A stretch of DNA of 64,000 nucleotides from Lacicoccus qingdaonensis (GTDB taxonomy: Bacteria > Bacillota > Bacilli > Staphylococcales > Salinicoccaceae): assembly GCF_900101075.1 (NCBI RefSeq), contig NZ_FNFY01000005.1:62001-126000 (forward strand), given 5' to 3'. The translations under genes and the position numbers were made by a program. Below the pieces are notes generated by a model. It searched no databases, had not been told where the DNA came from, and was given only the letters and a program-made list of their open reading frames with translations. This document shows, piece by piece, positions 1 to 10,097 of this stretch. Each line of letters starts with the position of its first letter. The first letter of the stretch is position 1.

Positions 1-597
1 AGAGACAAAGGGGCTCACAGAGCGAAATTCGTCATGATCGACAGGGAAGTGCTGTCGATGGGTACAGTGGTACTGTTCATGGGCATCGCCTATTCTGCAG
101 TATTATCATTTTTGAACCTGTATGCGATAGAAATAGATCTGGTGACGGCAGCCAGCATGTTTTTCCTGGTTTACTCTGCAGCAATCCTGCTGACGAGACC
201 GGTCACAGGAAAAATACTCGACACTTTCGGTGCCAACGTCATCCAGTATCCGGCGTTTATTATCATGGCTGTCGGATTTTTCATATTGGGAATGGCTGAA
301 GCAGGTATTGTGCTGCTGCTTTCAGGCTTCCTGATCGGCCTCGGGTTCGGCAACTTCCAATCCGTCGCCCAGGCGGTCTGTGTAAATATCGCGAAGAAAG
401 AAAACGTTGGACTCGCAACATCCACCTTTTTCATAATGCTCGAAATCGGTCTCGGCTTCGGTCCGTTTTTCCTCGGTATGCTCGTCCCTGCCGTCGGCTA
501 CGACGGGTTGTACCAGCTGCTGGTATTATCAATATTTACCGCCCTGGTCATATATCACTTTGTTTACGGCAGATCTGAGAAAAAACCGGAAATTTAG
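1..597 (+). CDS. MFS transporter, C-terminal part (5' end outside window)
   Basis: The frame is open from the first base, so this is the 3' part of a longer gene; an internal Met at 34 is not a credible start. About 198 residues remain, with five or six hydrophobic membrane segments. The segment LTRPVTGKILDTFGAN is the loop typical of the major facilitator superfamily, and GFGNFQS and NVGLATSTFF follow it. The same motifs, in the same order and spacing, occur in the complete MFS gene at 52973, so the two are paralogues. An export or drug-efflux role (YwoG/YfmO-like) is likely for the family, but no substrate can be read. No terminator is evident before the next gene. Confidence 0.85.
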   Translation, partial: RDKGAHRAKFVMIDREVLSMGTVVLFMGIAYSAVLSFLNLYAIEIDLVTAASMFFLVYSAAILLTRPVTGKILDTFGANVIQYPAFIIMAVGFFILGMAEAGIVLLLSGFLIGLGFGNFQSVAQAVCVNIAKKENVGLATSTFFIMLEIGLGFGPFFLGMLVPAVGYDGLYQLLVLSIFTALVIYHFVYGRSEKKPEI

Positions 598-651
598 TTT
601 AAACCCCTGTGCAAGATGGGAATTGATACCGTACGAGGGGGGTTATGATGC

Positions 652-855
652 ATGGATAACAGAAATGATGAGCATAGACGGATGACAACACGCGAAGAAG
701 AGCAGGAACTGGAAAAGAAAAAGAAAGTGAAAAAAGATGAATTTGAAGAGCAGGTACCTCCTGACCAGCCGCCGGATGAAGAAGTTAAAAAAGATTTCGA
801 ACAGGAAAAAGAAGTGAGAAAGCAAAAAAGCGATAAAAAATCTTCCAATGAATAG
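652..855 (+). CDS. Small, highly charged hypothetical protein (67 aa)
   Basis: A GAGGGGGG ribosome site ends 9 bases before the ATG at 652. Two earlier ATGs (645, 648) run into stops or are out of frame, so this start is the best one. The product is almost entirely charged: it is rich in Glu, Lys, Asp and Arg, with a Pro-rich break in the middle (PPDQPPDEE), and has no hydrophobic core, signal peptide or membrane segment. It is probably cytoplasmic and disordered or coiled coil. A strong hairpin terminator follows directly, which supports a real monocistronic unit. I do not recognise the family. Confidence 0.6.
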   Translation: MDNRNDEHRRMTTREEEQELEKKKKVKKDEFEEQVPPDQPPDEEVKKDFEQEKEVRKQKSDKKSSNE

Positions 856-865
856 ATATGACCGG

Positions 866-900
866 ATATACGGCAGATGATGGATTCATCTGCCGTATAT
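866..900. terminator. Hairpin terminator after the 67-aa gene
   Basis: A perfect 15-bp stem (866-880 with 886-900) has a 5-base loop. Only a short T-rich stretch follows it, so termination strength is uncertain. Confidence 0.65.
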
Positions 901-991
901 TTCTGTGTATGATTGTTATACAGGCCGGTGTTTTGTACTTGATAACAGCACTTATGATAATATGGAATTGAGAGTGGAGGGGGCATGATTT

Positions 992-2296
992 ATGTTAACT
1001 GAATCACCATATTCAAAAAAACAGCTTGTGGAAGAAAAGGTCTTCAAAGACCCTGTGCACCGGTATGTCCATGTACGGGACCAGTTGATATGGGACTTGA
1101 TAAAGACAAGAGAATTTCAGCGCCTCCGCAGGATAAAACAGCTGGGTACATTGTATTTGGCTTTTCATTCCGCAGAACATACACGTTTCAACCATTCGCT
1201 CGGCGTGTATGAAATTGTGAGACGCATGACGGAAAACTTCAAGGATCATGATGAGTGGGAAGAAGATGACCGGCTGCTCGCACTTGCTTCAGCTCTTCTG
1301 CATGACCTCGGCCACGGGCCGTTCTCCCATTGTTTCGAGAAGATTTTTCATACCGATCACGAAGAGTACACCCGTAAAATAATACTCGGGGACACCGATG
1401 TCAATGCGGTTCTGAAACGTGTCAGTCCTGATTTCCCTCTGCAGGTGGCACAGGTGATCGATCAGACACATGAGAATAAGCTTGTCATCAGTATGATATC
1501 CAGCCAGATAGATGCGGATCGTATGGATTATCTTCAGCGGGACTCCTACTATACAGGTGTCAGCTACGGCCGATTCGATATGGAGCGGATACTGCGTGTC
1601 ATGCGGCCGACGAAAGAAGAAGTCATCATAAAAGAAAGCGGCATGCATGCCGTGGAAGATTACTTGATGAGCCGTTATCAGATGTACTGGCAGGTCTATT
1701 TCCACCCGGTGTCAAGAGGCGGGGAAGTGCTGTTGAACCTGGCTTTGAAACGGGCGAAATATTTGCACGAAAATGGCCATACATTTAAACAGGCGCCAAA
1801 ATATTTCATCCCTTTCTTCGAAGAGGATGTTACAGTCCATGATTACCTGAGGCTGGATGAAATGGTGGTCAATTTCTATCTTCAGGAATGGATTCATGAA
1901 GATGATGAAATCCTGTCGGACCTTGCGAACCGTTTTGTCAACCGTGAACTTTTCAAGTATCTGCCGTTTGACGGTTCCTATATAACTAAAAGTGAATTGG
2001 AAGACCTGTTTGAAAAAGCGGGTATCGATCCGGAATACTACTTTTTCAGCGATTCTTTTTCCGATTTGCCGTATGATTATGACCGTCCCGGGACAAATAA
2101 TAACCGTAAACCGATCCACCTTCAAAAAAGTAACGGCGAACTGCGTGAAATCAGCAGCCAGTCTGCGATCATCCATTCCATTACAGGAGTGCACCGTATG
2201 GAGTCCAAGTTATATTATCCAAAAGAGAAGATATTGGCGATAGAAGATCTTGAAATTAAAGGTGAAATAATAAATATTTTGAATCAATTAGCATAG
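992..2296 (+). CDS. ywfO: HD-domain phosphohydrolase, YwfO family
   Basis: This 434-residue protein matches the usual length of the Bacillus YwfO / Enterococcus EF1143 family, which are HD-superfamily dNTP triphosphohydrolase-like enzymes. The metal-binding signature is visible: His67 in HTRFNHSLG, His104-Asp105 in ALLHDLGHGPFSH, and Asp176 in DADRMDYL. Family members hydrolyse deoxynucleoside triphosphates in the cytoplasm, so a role in nucleotide pool control is the natural inference. The start has a GGAGGGGG site 8 bases upstream; an ATG at 985 reads into a stop. The next gene follows after 12 bases, so it is probably co-transcribed with the YwhD gene. Confidence 0.9.
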   Translation: MLTESPYSKKQLVEEKVFKDPVHRYVHVRDQLIWDLIKTREFQRLRRIKQLGTLYLAFHSAEHTRFNHSLGVYEIVRRMTENFKDHDEWEEDDRLLALASALLHDLGHGPFSHCFEKIFHTDHEEYTRKIILGDTDVNAVLKRVSPDFPLQVAQVIDQTHENKLVISMISSQIDADRMDYLQRDSYYTGVSYGRFDMERILRVMRPTKEEVIIKESGMHAVEDYLMSRYQMYWQVYFHPVSRGGEVLLNLALKRAKYLHENGHTFKQAPKYFIPFFEEDVTVHDYLRLDEMVVNFYLQEWIHEDDEILSDLANRFVNRELFKYLPFDGSYITKSELEDLFEKAGIDPEYYFFSDSFSDLPYDYDRPGTNNNRKPIHLQKSNGELREISSQSAIIHSITGVHRMESKLYYPKEKILAIEDLEIKGEIINILNQLA

Positions 2297-2308
2297 GAGC
2301 AGGATAAA

Positions 2309-2833
2309 ATGTCGAATGATTCCAGCAAAAAGAAACCGGGTTTTCAGTTTAATATTATCAAGGACGACCCGTTGACCGGCCACAAAGGCCAGAACTTCGG
2401 GGCAATCAGTGTGGAGAATGTTGCACCTGTCTATATCGATATTGATACACAAGAAACTTTCATCGATGTCGGCGGACTGCACGGACGTGCTGATGTGGAA
2501 AGACGTGTGAAATGGGTCAATGATATCGAGGAACCGAAAGGGGAAGGCCAAAGAGAGTTCTGGCTGATCTGGGTGACAGTTGAAAGAACCAAGGACGGCC
2601 CTGTCTATGAAGGCGTTACTTCATGTTATGAAATGATCAATAAGACTAAAAAAAGAGGTTATAAGATGATGCATGAACACGTCAACCAGATGGACCGTTC
2701 CATGAAAGGCCACATCATCATAGACGACATGGATCAGGAGAGCAGAAGCTCATTGAAGAAATTCTTGATGAATCATAACCCTGAGATGTGGGACAACTCG
2801 GAGAAACTGAAAGAAGTCATGAAAGACGATTAG
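2309..2833 (+). CDS. ywhD: YwhD family protein
   Basis: The 174-residue length and overall sequence (KKPGFQFNIIKDDPLTGHKG at the N-terminus, FWLIWVTVER in the middle) match the conserved YwhD family of Bacillales. No biochemical function is established for the family. The protein has no signal peptide or membrane helix and is predicted cytoplasmic. AGGAG lies upstream of the ATG. It lies 12 bases after the HD-hydrolase gene and ends 110 bases before a hairpin terminator, so the two genes form one operon. Confidence 0.85.
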   Translation: MSNDSSKKKPGFQFNIIKDDPLTGHKGQNFGAISVENVAPVYIDIDTQETFIDVGGLHGRADVERRVKWVNDIEEPKGEGQREFWLIWVTVERTKDGPVYEGVTSCYEMINKTKKRGYKMMHEHVNQMDRSMKGHIIIDDMDQESRSSLKKFLMNHNPEMWDNSEKLKEVMKDD

Positions 2834-2913
2834 ATCACAGTTCGAATTTGTCTAAAATAAGACTTTTATAAATGATACTTGCAGATTTCGTCAAACGACT
2901 ATAAAATACTAGA

Positions 2914-2934
2914 TAGTTATATAAAATATAACTA
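2914..2934. repeat. Small inverted repeat in the ywhD-ywiB gap
   Basis: TAGTTATAT and ATATAACTA are perfect 9-bp arms around a 3-base loop, just before the terminator. It could be an operator or part of a compound terminator. The sequence is very AT-rich, so chance is possible. Confidence 0.3.
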
Positions 2935-2942
2935 GGACATTT

Positions 2943-2968
2943 AGACAGGGTGACTCCCTGTCTTTTTT
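2943..2968 (+). terminator. Rho-independent terminator after ywhD
   Basis: An 8-bp stem (AGACAGGG with CCCTGTCT) around a 5-base loop is followed directly by a run of T. Confidence 0.85.
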
Positions 2969-2998
2969 GCATTTATAATCTCTTTATAACTGTGAATA

Positions 2999-3007
2999 TG
3001 TTATAAT
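2999..3007 (+). promoter_or_regulatory. Extended -10 promoter for ywiB-argS
   Basis: TG-T-TATAAT is an extended -10 element 24 bases before the ywiB ATG and downstream of the ywhD terminator. No clear -35 is seen, which is normal for extended -10 promoters. Confidence 0.5.
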
Positions 3008-3030
3008 TTACCTTACTTGCAGGTGATTAT

Positions 3031-3432
3031 ATGAAGGATGAAAAATTGAGATTTTTACTCACTCAAAAATTTAATATGAATGATGAAAAGCAGTCCTTCT
3101 CCCAGGAAGTTGAAGTGACGGAAATAATCAAACGTGACCGTTATTTGAAATACCGGGAGCAGATGGACGTGCATGAACTGGATGTAACATTAAGAATCAA
3201 TGATGATTTTATCAAGATTAAAAGAAGTGGCGTAGTGAGCATGAATTTCCATTTTGCAGAAGGCAGAGAAACGGATACATTTTATGAATCACCTGCCGGA
3301 AGACACCATTTCACCATATACACCCATGAGATTAAAGCTTTGGAGAATGAGATTTTTATTGACTATGAATTGTTTGAACAAGGTCAATTATTAGGCAGCT
3401 ACCAATATAAATTAGAGAGAGAGGGTCAATGA
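3031..3432 (+). CDS. ywiB: DUF1934 / YwiB family beta-barrel protein
   Basis: This 133-residue protein is in the YwiB (DUF1934) family, a small calycin-like beta-barrel commonly encoded directly before argS in Bacillales, as here. It is predicted cytoplasmic and of unknown biochemical role. Alternating polar/hydrophobic strands are evident and there is no signal peptide. The stop codon overlaps the argS start in an ATGA arrangement, which implies translational coupling with the arginyl-tRNA synthetase gene. Confidence 0.85.
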   Translation: MKDEKLRFLLTQKFNMNDEKQSFSQEVEVTEIIKRDRYLKYREQMDVHELDVTLRINDDFIKIKRSGVVSMNFHFAEGRETDTFYESPAGRHHFTIYTHEIKALENEIFIDYELFEQGQLLGSYQYKLEREGQ

Positions 3433-5078
3433 TGAATTTAAAAGCTGGATTGTCAGAAGCGCTGGAAAATGCAGTGAAAAAGTCCGGGATAGTATCTGAG
3501 ATGCCCGAAATTAAAATTGAAACACCAAAAGATAAAGCGAACGGGGATTTTTCTTCGAATGTTGCCATGACATTGACAAAGCAGGCGAAGAAAAATCCGA
3601 GGGACATAGCGGCATCGATCATCGAACATCTGGACGAATCAGCAGCCAGCATTAAATCTGTCGAGATTGCAGGCCCTGGATTTATAAACTTTTTCATGGA
3701 TGAATCCTCCGTGGCGCAGGTTATTCCTCAGGTGCTGGAACAGGGTGAAAACTTCGGCCGCTCGACACCTGAAGTGAAAGAAAAGGTACTCATTGAATTT
3801 GTCAGTGCGAACCCGACCGGAGACCTGCATATCGGACATGCAAGAAATGCGAGTGTCGGAGACACACTTGCCAACATAATGGATTTTGCGGGACATGATG
3901 TGGAACGTGAATATTACATCAATGATGCAGGGAATCAGATTGATAATCTGGCCTTGTCCATAGATGCCCGCTACCTGGAAGCTTTGGGGCAGGAACTGGT
4001 AATGCCGGAAGACGGCTATATGGGCAGGGATATTCAGAATATCGGCCAAAAGATCGCCAAGGAATCTCCGGAGCTCATCGACACGACAAAAGAGGACCGT
4101 ATCGGTATGTTCAGAAAACTCGGTGTGGACTATGAGATGGAAAAGCTGAAAAAAGACCTTGATGACTTCAATGTGAACTTCGACAACTGGTTCAGTGAAA
4201 CATCACTCTATGAAAATAAAGAAGTGAATGCGGCACTCGATGTAATGATTGAGAATGGCTATACATTTGAAGCGGACGGTGCCCTGTGGCTCCGTACAAC
4301 CGACTTCGGTGATGACAAAGACCGTGTACTGCGTAAAAGTGACGGCACATACACTTACCTGATGCCGGACGTCGCCTATCATTATGATAAGGTAGAGAGA
4401 GGTTTCGAAAAACTGATCAACATTTTCGGTGCTGACCATCATGGCTATATCCAGCGTCTGAAGGGCTCTCTCGGTGCACTCGGAAAAGATCCCGAGATGC
4501 TTGAGATTAAAATTATGCAGATGGTCCGTCTGATTGAAAATGGCGAAGAGGTCAAGATGAGCAAACGTACAGGTAAAGCGGTGACACTCCGTGAACTGAT
4601 TGATACAATCGGTGTCGATGCCTGCCGTTATTTCCTGGCGATGAGAAGTTCGGATTCCCACCTTGATTTTGATATGGACCTGGCAAAATCGGAATCAAGT
4701 GATAACCCAGTGTATTATGCCCAGTACGCACATGCAAGAATCTGCAGTATTTTGAGACAGGCGAAAGAATCGGGCCATGAAACCGATAAAAATGCAGATG
4801 TCTCGGTCATCATGAATGAACAGGCATTGGATCTGATCAAAAAGATGGCAGCATTCCCGAATATCGTCAAAGGCTCTGCACAGCACCGTGCGACCCACAG
4901 AATTGCGACTTATATACAGGAGCTTGCAAGTACTTTCCATAAGTTCTACAATGCGGAGAAAGTACTCAGCGACGATGAAGATAAAACAAAAGCATATTTA
5001 TTGATGATAGAAGCAGTCAGACAAACATTGCAAAACGCACTTAAGCTAGTCGGTGTTTCAGCACCGGAAAAAATGTAA
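3429..5078 (+). CDS. argS: Arginyl-tRNA synthetase
   Basis: This class I aminoacyl-tRNA synthetase charges tRNA-Arg with arginine in the cytoplasm. At 549 residues it is full length. The nucleotide-binding HIGH motif is at 134-137 ([10 protein letters not shown]) and the KMSK loop at 376-379 (KMSKRTGK). An N-terminal Add1 domain precedes the catalytic core and a C-terminal DALR anticodon domain follows. ATG 3429 overlaps the ywiB stop; a second in-frame ATG at 3432 is equally possible. The following lipoprotein gene starts only 18 bases after the stop and is likely in the same transcript. Confidence 0.97.
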   Translation: MMNLKAGLSEALENAVKKSGIVSEMPEIKIETPKDKANGDFSSNVAMTLTKQAKKNPRDIAASIIEHLDESAASIKSVEIAGPGFINFFMDESSVAQVIPQVLEQGENFGRSTPEVKEKVLIEFVSANPTGDLHIGHARNASVGDTLANIMDFAGHDVEREYYINDAGNQIDNLALSIDARYLEALGQELVMPEDGYMGRDIQNIGQKIAKESPELIDTTKEDRIGMFRKLGVDYEMEKLKKDLDDFNVNFDNWFSETSLYENKEVNAALDVMIENGYTFEADGALWLRTTDFGDDKDRVLRKSDGTYTYLMPDVAYHYDKVERGFEKLINIFGADHHGYIQRLKGSLGALGKDPEMLEIKIMQMVRLIENGEEVKMSKRTGKAVTLRELIDTIGVDACRYFLAMRSSDSHLDFDMDLAKSESSDNPVYYAQYAHARICSILRQAKESGHETDKNADVSVIMNEQALDLIKKMAAFPNIVKGSAQHRATHRIATYIQELASTFHKFYNAEKVLSDDEDKTKAYLLMIEAVRQTLQNALKLVGVSAPEKM

Positions 5079-5096
5079 TCACTTAGGAGTGTTAAT

Positions 5097-6065
5097 GTGA
5101 AAAAAGTATTGAAGCCACTGGTCATGATTTTCCTGATTATGAACCTGTCGGGCTGCGGCATGATGATGATGCAGCAACAACAGCAGGAACAGAATGATTT
5201 TTCCGAACAGCAGGAACCGACATCATCTGATTCAGATTTAAGCAGCGACGCAGGCTCTGAGCAAAACAGCTCAGAGTCTTTTTCTGATGAAAGGAGAATC
5301 GTATCGCTGATTCCGAGCAATACAGAAATATTGCATGCCATGGACATGAATGATGAAATCGTCGGCATCACCACAGTGGATACATATCCTGAGGCACTCG
5401 CCGAAAATCCGGATGTAGAGAAGATTGATGCGTTTGAATTTGATATCGAGCAGCTGCTGGCGTTGGAGCCGACACATATACTTTCACACGAATCCTCTCG
5501 TGCAATGCATGAAAGTGTTCTGGAACAGTTTGAAACCGAAACGGGTGCAGAAGTGTTTTATGTGAGGGAAACGGAAACCGTCGACGGCATTCCGGAAACC
5601 ATTATGGACATCGGGAAGTTCATCGGAGAAACCGATAAAGCGGAAGAAACTGCAGAGGACCTGGAAAAGGATATTGATCTCATCACTGAAAATATGTCAG
5701 GGGAAGAGACGTATGACGTTTTCATACAAATAAGCAGAAGTCCCGAGTTTTATACGACAGGAGACAATACTTTCCTGAATGACGTTGTGGAAAAAGTGAA
5801 CCTCGAAAACACTTTCGGAGATCTGGAAGGATTTACAAGTGTCAGTATGGAAAACGTGATAGAGAGAAATCCGGACTACATAATATCGGTCAGCGGTGTT
5901 GATACGGACGGACTGAACGAAGAAGTGGCTCAGTTCCCGGGAATTGAAAATATGACAATAGAATCCGAAGACAGACAGTGTGCAGTCGATCCTGATCTCG
6001 TCACAAGGCCGGGGCCGAGAATTACAGAAGGCATGATGGCAATTTCAGAGTGCCTGACCCGCTGA
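5097..6065 (+). CDS. Substrate-binding lipoprotein, helical-backbone metal receptor family
   Basis: The start is GTG at 5097 behind TTAGGAG; the nearby ATG at 5095 is followed at once by a stop. A signal peptide ends in the lipobox LSGC, so the protein should be lipid-anchored outside the membrane. The first 20 mature residues are unusual low complexity, Met- and Gln-rich, then Asp/Ser-rich. The folded domain begins near residue 60 with RIVSLIPSNTEILHAM, typical of BtuF/FepB-type receptors for cobalamin, haem or siderophores. It is 322 residues long. No permease or ATPase gene accompanies it, so the transporter partner must lie elsewhere. The substrate cannot be assigned. Confidence 0.8.
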   Translation: MKKVLKPLVMIFLIMNLSGCGMMMMQQQQQEQNDFSEQQEPTSSDSDLSSDAGSEQNSSESFSDERRIVSLIPSNTEILHAMDMNDEIVGITTVDTYPEALAENPDVEKIDAFEFDIEQLLALEPTHILSHESSRAMHESVLEQFETETGAEVFYVRETETVDGIPETIMDIGKFIGETDKAEETAEDLEKDIDLITENMSGEETYDVFIQISRSPEFYTTGDNTFLNDVVEKVNLENTFGDLEGFTSVSMENVIERNPDYIISVSGVDTDGLNEEVAQFPGIENMTIESEDRQCAVDPDLVTRPGPRITEGMMAISECLTR

Positions 6066-6133
6066 CCGGCTTATCGCTCAAACATCCCTCTTATTAGTGT
6101 TAGAATGAAGAAAACAGATAAGGGGGATTTTTT

Positions 6134-8110
6134 GTGTCAAAAGTTGAAATAAAAGACATATTTAAAATAAAATCGGTGTCATCTCCTGCAGTGATTCCGG
6201 ATGGCGGGGGCGTTACGTATTCGGTGACTTATCTGGATGAAAAATCCAATGACTATGTGACGAATCTGTTCATGTTCGACGGAAAAGAAAACAGGCAGAC
6301 CAGTTATAAGAAAGAACGTATTTCGAATGTGGTGCACTCACCGGCGGGCGGACGGTCTTTATTTATCGCAAAGGGTGAGCATGATAAACCGCAGATTTTC
6401 CTCATCAGCCTCTCCGGCGGGGAAAGGGAGCAGCTGACCCGTGAGAAAGAGGGTGTCAACAGTGCATTGTTCTCAAAGGACGGCAGAAAAATATACTACC
6501 ATGTGTCCGGTGAGCCGCAGGCGGAAAACGAAAAGGATGAATCCGAAGAACAGGAAGATAAAGAGAAATTTCCTGAACCGGTCGTCATTGACCGCATGAA
6601 ATATAAGGCAGACAGTGTCGGGCTGCTTAAAGAGAAATACCAGTCGGTCAAGTCTGTGGATCTGGAGACAAAAGAAGAGGCTACACTTTTTTCAGGGGAG
6701 GAGAACTACACTCTGCATGCAGGCACAGGCGGGGATACGGTCATTTTTTCATCTGATGAGAGTGAGGACAGGGACTTTAATTTTTCACAGAAATTGTTCA
6801 TCAAAGAAGGAAGCAGAAACAGTGAGGAAATCGTCAAAGATGAAGGGTATGTCATAAAAACGGATATCAGTCCGGATGGCAGATATATGCTGATGACACA
6901 TCTTGGCCGTGAGTTCGAGAATGCCACACATGCCGAGGTCATACTACACGATTTGGAAAATGAAACCTCGGTATCACTGACTAAAGGGCTGGATAAACCG
7001 GTCGGGGATTATGTTGCGGCAGACACACAGCAGTCTGTGGAAATGAACCCGACAGTCTGGATATCAAATACGGAATTTCTTTTCCTTGTGTCCGAATACG
7101 GCAGTGTGAACCTGTATACAGGCAATGTAAACGGGGAAACGGCACCGCTGCTGCAGGACGCACATCATATATACGGGATGGATGCAGGAGAGGATTATGC
7201 ATATTTGACGATTTCAAAGCCTGACAATCCGGGGGAGCTCTATCAGTTCGATCTTAAAGACCGCAGGCTGAAGCGGGTGACGGAAATCAATTCGGAGTAT
7301 GTAGGGGAAACAGACCTTGTCGTACCGGAAGCGGTTGAATATAAGAGCTTCGATGATACGACTGTACATGGATGGTTCATGAAACCTGCCGGCTATGAAG
7401 AAGGTGCCAGGTACCCGATGATTACGAATATCCACGGCGGACCGCATGCATTTTATGCAAATACCTATTTCCATGAAATGCAGGTGCTCGCAGCAAAGGG
7501 ATATGCTGTCCTTTATGTAAACCCGAGAGGATCGCACAGCTATTCGCAGGACTTTGTCGATGCCGTGAGAGGTGACTACGGCAATGGTGACTACAAGGAT
7601 ATTATGGCGGGTGTCGATCATGTCACCGACATGTATGATTGGATAGATACGGAAAATCTGGGTGTCACGGGCGGCTCATACGGCGGCTTTATGACGAACT
7701 GGATCATCGGTCATACGGACAGATTCAAAGCGGCTGTCACACAGCGGAGCATCTCCAACTGGGTCAGTTTCAGAGGGGTTTCCGATATCGGATATTATTT
7801 CAGCGACTGGCAGATTAAGGCGGATTTTAATGATATCGATACGATGTGGCATCATTCACCGATAAAATATGCGGATAAGATGGAAACACCGCTGCTGATT
7901 CTCCACAGTGAGCACGATTACCGCTGTCCGGTGGAGCAGGCGGAGCAGCTGTTCATCGCACTGAAGTACAGAAAAAAGGAAACCCGGTTTGTCAGGTTTC
8001 CTGCTGCGGATCACAATTTATCAAGGACGGGAAAGCCGAGTTTACGCGTACAAAGGCTAGAACATCTGACATCGTGGTTTGATGAGCATCTGGATCATAA
8101 AGTAAGATAA
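6134..8110 (+). CDS. S9 family serine peptidase (prolyl oligopeptidase / acylaminoacyl-peptidase type)
   Basis: The gene begins with GTG at 6134 after AGGGGGA. The 658-residue product has an N-terminal beta-propeller (about 1-400, with an acidic insertion near 135-150) and a C-terminal alpha/beta hydrolase domain. The catalytic triad is visible as Ser515 in GGSYGG, Asp595 in SEHDYRC and His627 in AADHNLS. Family members cleave short peptides or N-acylated residues in the cytoplasm; there is no signal peptide here. It resembles Bacillus YuxL. A second, shorter S9 enzyme lies at 59612. It is convergent with the membrane-protein gene that ends 16 bases downstream. Confidence 0.9.
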   Translation: MSKVEIKDIFKIKSVSSPAVIPDGGGVTYSVTYLDEKSNDYVTNLFMFDGKENRQTSYKKERISNVVHSPAGGRSLFIAKGEHDKPQIFLISLSGGEREQLTREKEGVNSALFSKDGRKIYYHVSGEPQAENEKDESEEQEDKEKFPEPVVIDRMKYKADSVGLLKEKYQSVKSVDLETKEEATLFSGEENYTLHAGTGGDTVIFSSDESEDRDFNFSQKLFIKEGSRNSEEIVKDEGYVIKTDISPDGRYMLMTHLGREFENATHAEVILHDLENETSVSLTKGLDKPVGDYVAADTQQSVEMNPTVWISNTEFLFLVSEYGSVNLYTGNVNGETAPLLQDAHHIYGMDAGEDYAYLTISKPDNPGELYQFDLKDRRLKRVTEINSEYVGETDLVVPEAVEYKSFDDTTVHGWFMKPAGYEEGARYPMITNIHGGPHAFYANTYFHEMQVLAAKGYAVLYVNPRGSHSYSQDFVDAVRGDYGNGDYKDIMAGVDHVTDMYDWIDTENLGVTGGSYGGFMTNWIIGHTDRFKAAVTQRSISNWVSFRGVSDIGYYFSDWQIKADFNDIDTMWHHSPIKYADKMETPLLILHSEHDYRCPVEQAEQLFIALKYRKKETRFVRFPAADHNLSRTGKPSLRVQRLEHLTSWFDEHLDHKVR

Positions 8111-8125
8111 GTTCTTTGTGGAACA

Positions 8126-8728
8126 CTACAGCCACAACTGGATGATTTGGATTCTGTTCCAGATATTGAACAGGATGAAAGTGAAAGTATGAATCCCGAC
8201 GATGCACAGTATGATCGGCCAGAAAATATCGACCGGCTCATCTTTTAACGCAAGGGTCAGAAAATATGCCGGATAAAGGTTGGCAGAGGCAAGTATGATG
8301 ATGATGGTCAGCCCGAAGAACAGTAACAGGTGATCGGTCCGTATGCCAAGAGCATAGTATGATAATAAAATACTGATGAACAGCATGATGGATATTAAGA
8401 AAAGTAAGGTGCTGAAAACGGCATAGTAGGAATAGATCACCCGGAGCGGCAGTTTTTTATGTCTGAACCAACGGATTAAAAGATACAGGAACAGAATATT
8501 AAAGTTTATAAATATAATGATCAGCAACATTCTCAGGAACATGACTGACAGATTATCTGTTACCGAAGTGTTATTATCACTGATAAGATCGTAACCGATT
8601 AAGTACCCGCTGAATCCGACGATCAGGACATAGCCGGTCAGAAGTGTGAATGAGAACAAAAACGGAAGTTTGAAATTGTCGTTTATTTTAAAGTGCAGAT
8701 TGTTGAGTGCTTGATAAAAACGCTTCAT
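8126..8728 (-). CDS. Uncharacterised multi-pass membrane protein (200 aa)
   Basis: Five or so long hydrophobic stretches are visible (near residues 22-45, 62-86, 98-125, 130-155 and 170-190), separated by short basic or polar loops, so this is an integral membrane protein. I see no family motif, cofactor-binding residues or transporter signature. The start has only a weak ribosome site. It is convergent with the S9 peptidase gene and is transcribed alone. A function cannot be inferred. Confidence 0.65.
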   Translation of the reverse strand: MKRFYQALNNLHFKINDNFKLPFLFSFTLLTGYVLIVGFSGYLIGYDLISDNNTSVTDNLSVMFLRMLLIIIFINFNILFLYLLIRWFRHKKLPLRVIYSYYAVFSTLLFLISIMLFISILLSYYALGIRTDHLLLFFGLTIIIILASANLYPAYFLTLALKDEPVDIFWPIILCIVGIHTFTFILFNIWNRIQIIQLWL

Positions 8729-8838
8729 TTGTCATCACCGTTCATTAGTAGCATTATTTGACAATGATAACATGAAATTGTTTTAAATATGAATAAGGAA
8801 CACTTATCAAAATGATAAAGCAAAGGATGAAGATACTG

Positions 8839-9942
8839 ATGTCAATTTTTAAAGAGAGAGTTTCAAAACTGGTGAAAAGTGTAAAGGTTGATACGGTCAT
8901 ACTGACAGATCCGGTTAATATTTTTTATTTTACGGGATGTTTCATAGACCCTCACGAAAGGCTGCTCGCATTGATCATAGATGCGGAGTCAGAGGAAACG
9001 ACAATGATGTATCCGGCCCTGGATCAGGAAATTGTCAATGATACGGCGACCGTCGTCAATCATCTGGCACATAGGGACGGTGAGGACCCTTTCAGACTGT
9101 TATTTGAACAGGTTGGCCAGGGCCAGGACAAATCCATAGGGATTGAAGGCGGACATCTTATATATGACCGTTATATGAAACTGCGGGAAGAATATTCTGC
9201 CGACAGCATCTGTCCTGTAGATAACGAGGTCAATGCACTGCGGGGCATTAAAAATGAAGAAGACAGGGAACATCTGCAGGAAGCGGTGGATATTACAGAA
9301 AAAGCGCTGTTCGATTTGAAAGAGGAAGGTGTCATCGGAAAAACTGAAAAGGACATTGCGGATTATCTTGTCGGAAGGCTGAAATCATATGGAGCGATGG
9401 ATGTTTCTTTCGGTCCGCTCGTTCTGACCGGTGAAAACTCGGCACTGCCGCACGGATCCCCGGGTGATACAGAAGTGCAGCGGGGTGATTATCTGCTGAT
9501 CGATTTCGGCATCATCTCGGAATCCCGCTATGTCTCTGATATGACACGCACATTCATCATCGGCGAGCCGACGGATGAGCAGAGAGATGTTTACAATGCG
9601 GTATATGAAGCTAATCTGGCAGGCATTGAAGCGGCGGTTCACGGTACAGCAATGAACATCGTCGATAAACAGGCAAGAGATGTCATCAATGATTCCGGAT
9701 ACGGTGAGTTTTTTACTCACAGAATCGGCCATGGGCTGGGCTACGGCCTGCACGAACAGCCGTCACTCGACAGTGAAAATAAAGAGGAACTTAAAATCGG
9801 TCATGTCGTGACGGTGGAACCGGGCATCTACCAGCCGGGCTTCGGCGGTGTCAGAATCGAAGATGCTTTATATATCGGGGAGGAAACACATAACTTCAAC
9901 AAATTCCCAAAAGAGATAGATGAGATAATATTGAACAAATAG
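8839..9942 (+). CDS. M24 family Xaa-Pro dipeptidase / aminopeptidase
   Basis: Counting from ATG 8839, which has AAAGGA 11 bases upstream and matches family N-termini better than the earlier ATG at 8812, the protein has 367 residues. An N-terminal creatinase-like domain (1-125) precedes the pita-bread metallopeptidase domain. All five dinuclear-metal ligands are present: Asp222 and Asp234 (IDFG, SDMTRT), His298 (IGHGLG), Glu327 (VEPGIY) and Glu341 (RIED). The enzyme removes N-terminal residues before proline in the cytoplasm. A hairpin terminator follows 19 bases after the stop. Confidence 0.9.
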   Translation: MSIFKERVSKLVKSVKVDTVILTDPVNIFYFTGCFIDPHERLLALIIDAESEETTMMYPALDQEIVNDTATVVNHLAHRDGEDPFRLLFEQVGQGQDKSIGIEGGHLIYDRYMKLREEYSADSICPVDNEVNALRGIKNEEDREHLQEAVDITEKALFDLKEEGVIGKTEKDIADYLVGRLKSYGAMDVSFGPLVLTGENSALPHGSPGDTEVQRGDYLLIDFGIISESRYVSDMTRTFIIGEPTDEQRDVYNAVYEANLAGIEAAVHGTAMNIVDKQARDVINDSGYGEFFTHRIGHGLGYGLHEQPSLDSENKEELKIGHVVTVEPGIYQPGFGGVRIEDALYIGEETHNFNKFPKEIDEIILNK

Positions 9943-9960
9943 CTGTTCCCATGATGAAAT

Positions 9961-9990
9961 GCCGCCATCCGCTTTGGACGGCGGTATTTT
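9961..9990 (+). terminator. Terminator after the M24 peptidase gene
   Basis: A GC-rich 9-bp stem with one mismatch (CCGCCATCC with GGACGGCGG) is followed by ATTTTATT. Confidence 0.75.
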
Positions 9991-10097
9991 ATTGTGATAA
10001 ATCCGTGAAATCCATACATAGATGTATAAAATCATTGTGAATTAATATATAATATATGGTGGTATAAATAAAAATGTTACGGAGGATCAGAATTTTG